Positions 30,154 to 32,603 of a stretch of 32,603 nt of DNA are shown piece after piece. Under the pieces are notes generated by a model that was not told the DNA's origin, made no database searches, and saw only the letters and a program-made list of their open reading frames with translations. Source of the stretch: Terriglobales bacterium (GTDB lineage Bacteria > Acidobacteriota > Terriglobia > Terriglobales > Acidobacteriaceae); contig DASPRL010000099.1 in NCBI GenBank assembly GCA_035624475.1, positions 1-32,603 on the forward strand, read 5' to 3'. Each line of letters starts with the position of its first letter. The stretch's first letter is position 1. The translations under genes and the position numbers were made by a program.

Positions 30154-31595
30154 TTCTTCTCTTCCAGGTAGTTCCGGGTCTCTTTCTCGGCCACTCCCAG
30201 GGCGTGCGCCATGACCAGCTTGGCGACGTTGTGGGCGTTGAGGCTGGCGATGTAATTCTCGTCGGCCTGGGCCACGGCCTGCTGCGCCTGCACCACCTCC
30301 ACGTTGTCGGTGACGCCGGCGGCGAAGCGGTCCTGCGACTGCTGCAACTGCTGGCGGGCCAGTTCCACCGCCTGTTGCGCCACCTCGACGCGTTGGGCGG
30401 CGGTACGCAGATCGAGGAAGGCATTGCGCACCTCCAGCTCGATGGCCCCGCGCAGGTCGGCCAGCTCATCCTGACGGCGGCGCAGAGTGGCGTCGGCACG
30501 CAGGGTATCGCCGTGCACCTTGCCCCCCTGGAAGAGGGGGATGCGCACCCCGGCTCCGATGGTGAAGGTGCTGCGGGCGTTGCCGGGATTGTTGCCGATC
30601 AGACCGTAGTCGCCGGCCAGGCCGAAGGAAGGCAGGGCCTCGCCCTGTGCCGCCTTCTTCTCCCACTCGGCGGCGCGCACCCGCGCCAGGCCGGCCTGGT
30701 AGTCGGCGCGGTTGCGGTAGGCGACCTCCAGGGCGTGCTCCAGGGTCAGCTCCTGCAGGGGCTCGTAGGGGAGCTTGCTGCTGAGTTCGAACGGCTGGCC
30801 CAGGGGCAGGCCGATGACGCGCGCCAGCAGCAGCTTCTGCTTTTCGAAGTCGTTGCGGACGGAGAGCAGATCCTGCTGGCGGGCTTGCATCTCCACTTGG
30901 GCGCGCAGCACGTCCAGCCCGGGGACCACGCCGGCATGGCGCAGGTCCACGGCCTGGCGGTAGAGGCGCTGGGCGGTGGCGTACTGGGCCTCAGCCGACT
31001 GCACGCGCGCGGCCCCCGCCAGGGCCTGCAGGTACGACGCCCCCACCACCAGCACCACCAGCTCGCGCGCGTCCTGGAAGGTGAACTGGGCGGCGCGCAG
31101 GTTCTGGTTGGCGGCGCGGTAGCGGTTCACGCTCTCGAAGCCCACCGACTGCTCCAGGAAGGCGCGGGTGTCGAAGACGTCGAAGGGGGGCGTGACCGGG
31201 GAGACTCCCGCCGGGATGGGAATGCCGAAGGTGGACAGGTTGATCTGCTCGCGCGTGAGCGAGGTCTCGGTGGTGAGCTTGGGCAGCAGCTCGCTCAGGC
31301 TGCGCCAGCGGGCGCCGCGCGAGCTTTCGGTCTCGTGGCCGGCCAGCAAGAGGCCGAGATTATGCCGCAGACCGCGGTCCAGGGCGTCGGAGACGGAGAG
31401 CTGCAACACGCCGGGCGTGACCTGGCCTTCGGCGACGCTGCCCAGGAAGGGATCCTGCGTCCCGGGGAGGGCGGGCACGGAGGGAGCGCCCGGGGCCGAT
31501 GTGCCGGCGGGAGCGGGCGCTAGCTGCGCCGCGGCGGCGGCGGCGAGGACGAGCCAGCAGCAGCCAAGATGCATCACCCGCATGAAGCGCGGCAT
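30150..31595 (-). CDS. TolC-family outer-membrane efflux channel
   Basis: The open frame reaches 32015, but that extension crosses the operator region. I use the ATG at 31595 (MPRFMRVMHLGCCWLVLAAA), which gives a signal peptide; an ATG four codons later (31583) is possible. The 481-residue protein has the two-fold repeat of OEP domains, with LSVSDALDRGLRHNLGLLLA and ELTLEHALEVAYRNRADYQA at the equivalent points. Alanine- and glutamine-rich helices follow (VEVAQQAVELARQQLQQSQD). A GIGID-type turn is replaced by RFAAGVTDNVEVVQAQQAVA. It is the first gene of the tripartite efflux operon TolC-HlyD-MFS. Confidence 0.93.
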   Translation of the reverse strand: MPRFMRVMHLGCCWLVLAAAAAAQLAPAPAGTSAPGAPSVPALPGTQDPFLGSVAEGQVTPGVLQLSVSDALDRGLRHNLGLLLAGHETESSRGARWRSLSELLPKLTTETSLTREQINLSTFGIPIPAGVSPVTPPFDVFDTRAFLEQSVGFESVNRYRAANQNLRAAQFTFQDARELVVLVVGASYLQALAGAARVQSAEAQYATAQRLYRQAVDLRHAGVVPGLDVLRAQVEMQARQQDLLSVRNDFEKQKLLLARVIGLPLGQPFELSSKLPYEPLQELTLEHALEVAYRNRADYQAGLARVRAAEWEKKAAQGEALPSFGLAGDYGLIGNNPGNARSTFTIGAGVRIPLFQGGKVHGDTLRADATLRRRQDELADLRGAIELEVRNAFLDLRTAAQRVEVAQQAVELARQQLQQSQDRFAAGVTDNVEVVQAQQAVAQADENYIASLNAHNVAKLVMAHALGVAEKETRNYLEEKK

Positions 31596-31665
31596 GTCGA
31601 TCCCCCAAAGCTGGTCTTTGCTGCGGCAGCGCCGGAGCGGGCCGGCGCGGGGGCCCCAAAGACCC

Positions 31666-31689
31666 AATTGTAAGTAAATACTTACAATT
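31666..31689. promoter_or_regulatory. 24-base palindromic operator over the efflux promoter
   Basis: AATTGTAAGTA and TACTTACAATT are perfect 11-base arms separated by AA. It is an AT-rich island in a GC-rich region, which makes it stand out. Palindromes of this form are typical for TetR/AcrR-family repressors of drug-efflux genes. The regulator gene is not in the window and may lie past the right edge. Confidence 0.8.
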
Positions 31690-31695
31690 TGGCAA
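31667..31695 (-). promoter_or_regulatory. Sigma-70 promoter of the TolC-HlyD-MFS operon
   Basis: On the minus strand TTGCCA (31690-31695, 5 of 6 to TTGACA) is followed after exactly 17 bases by TACAAT (31667-31672, 5 of 6 to TATAAT). The operator at 31666-31689 covers the spacer and the -10 box, so a bound repressor would block polymerase. The leader is about 65 bases to the ATG at 31595. Confidence 0.72.
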
Positions 31696-31857
31696 AATCC
31701 GGGGAGGAGGCAGGCGAGAGCAGGCGCGAAGATGGGCGCCGCCGAGCCGGCCGCCTCCCGCAGCCCGCGCGCTGGACCGGAAACCTTGTCAAACCCCGGC
31801 CAGGCTGCCATCATCCAAGACAGGACGAAGAGAGCCGTCCCGGAATGCGATCCCAGC

Positions 31858-32603
31858 ATGGCAGGCGATGAGATGGCGGGCAGCGGTTCCCTGCCCGCAC
31901 CCGGACAATCCGAGACCCCGGGCCCGGGGCGCCGGCCTCCGGCCATGGTGCGCGCCCTCCGCCACCGCAACTTCCAGCTCTTCTTCGGCGGGCAACTGAT
32001 CTCGCTGATCGGCACCTGGATGCAGAACGTGGCCCAGGCCTGGCTGGTCTACCGGCTGACGGGGTCGTCGCTGCTGCTGGGTGCGGTGGCCTTCGCCAAC
32101 CAGATCCCCGTCTTCCTGTTCGCGCCCCTGGGCGGGATCATGGCCGACCGCCACAACCGCCACCGCGTGGTCATCGCCACCCAGACCGCCATGATGGTGC
32201 TGGCTTTCGCGCTGGCGGCGCTCACCCTCACCAACCTGGTCAAGGTATGGCACATCTTCGTGCTGGCGGCGCTGCTGGGCGTGGCCAACTCCTACGACAT
32301 CCCCGCGCGCCAGTCCTTCCTGGTGGATATGGTGGGCAAAGAAGACCTGATGAACGCCATCGCCCTCAACTCCTCCATGTTCAACGGGGCGCGGGTGGTG
32401 GGACCGGCGGTGGCCGGCCTGCTGGTGGCCTGGGTGGGCGAGGGCTGGTGCTTCCTGGGGAACGCGATCAGTTACATCGCGGTGATCGCGGGGCTGCTGC
32501 TGATGAAGCTGCCGCCCTGGGTGAAGCTGGAGCATTCCGAGTCGGCGATGGCGCACATGGCTGAGGGCTTCCGCTTCGTGCGCCGCACCCTGCCCATCCG
32601 TGC
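31858..32603 (+). CDS. MFS transporter of the MFS_3/EntS-like type (C-terminus cut by window edge)
   Basis: The frame runs open to the window end (248 codons). It starts MAGDEMAGSGSLPAPGQSE, a soluble proline-rich start, and continues RHRNFQLFFGGQLISLIGTW, the hallmark of MFS_3 exporters. The cytosolic loop motif is GGIMADRHNRHRVVIATQT. Next come helices 3-6 with ANSYDIPARQSFLVDMVGKE, ALNSSMFNGARVVGPAVAGL and CFLGNAISYIAVIAGLLL. The real start could be the ATG at 31945. It stands divergent to the efflux operon, and the operator between them may regulate both. Confidence 0.85.
   Translation, partial: MAGDEMAGSGSLPAPGQSETPGPGRRPPAMVRALRHRNFQLFFGGQLISLIGTWMQNVAQAWLVYRLTGSSLLLGAVAFANQIPVFLFAPLGGIMADRHNRHRVVIATQTAMMVLAFALAALTLTNLVKVWHIFVLAALLGVANSYDIPARQSFLVDMVGKEDLMNAIALNSSMFNGARVVGPAVAGLLVAWVGEGWCFLGNAISYIAVIAGLLLMKLPPWVKLEHSESAMAHMAEGFRFVRRTLPIR

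Noticed and set aside
31596-32015. N-terminal extension of the TolC-like gene to 32015
   Set aside because: It would cross the operator-promoter and overlap the divergent MFS gene; the ATG at 31595 gives a proper signal peptide.

Overview
The window is about 32.6 kb of GC-rich, gene-dense bacterial chromosome. Gene content and style suggest an Acidobacteriota genome of the Koribacter/Terriglobia type: TonB-C-like secreted proteins, a TolC-HlyD-DHA2 pump, MsrPQ, several polyphosphate enzymes, and non-coding gaps filled with short repeated words. This placement is an inference from gene content; no rRNA or tRNA gene was seen. I see no CRISPR array, transposase or integrase. Both edges cut genes.

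Layout. (1) 1-4249: a truncated NmrA-like protein, a membrane-anchored TPR protein, a secreted OB-fold-like protein, a SAM methyltransferase followed by an L-2-hydroxyglutarate oxidase, and a two-CBS-domain protein. (2) 4586-9581: a tight operon of a small cysteine protein, a NuoE/HydC-like 2Fe-2S protein, a NuoF/HydB-like flavo-iron-sulfur NADH protein, a HoxU/HydA-N-terminus-like iron-sulfur protein and an FMN-binding glutamate-synthase-domain protein. It ends in a clear terminator, and a perfect Crp-like palindrome lies upstream. No hydrogenase or formate dehydrogenase subunit is present, so the natural acceptor or donor is unknown. This is the most intriguing enzyme system here. (3) 9741-17222: a secreted MetX-like hydrolase, a secreted glycine-zipper protein, a 76-residue orphan, a cold-shock protein with its own promoter and terminator, TypA/BipA, a TonB-C-like secreted protein and MsrP-MsrQ. 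(4) 17382-27167: a polyphosphate island. A plus-strand group (91-aa orphan, DUF2252, Ppk1, SixA) converges on a minus-strand group (two tandem PPK2 kinases, CHAD, esterase/TPR, Ppx/GppA). Together these make, use, bind and degrade polyphosphate. (5) 27329-31595: a tripartite drug-efflux operon (TolC, HlyD, DHA2-type MFS) whose promoter is covered by a 24-bp palindromic operator, facing a truncated MFS_3 transporter.

A second theme is non-coding. Nearly every gap carries a short imperfect tandem array with a period of 7 or 8 bases (units such as AAGGTTTC, AACTCCT, AGGAGTC, GGTCGTT, GTTTCAG, TCCGTGTC, ATGACCCG). The word differs from place to place but the period hardly changes. At least six genes end inside such an array, which supplies their stop codon. 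One array forms a chain of four overlapping stop-start (ATGA) junctions between the HlyD and MFS genes.
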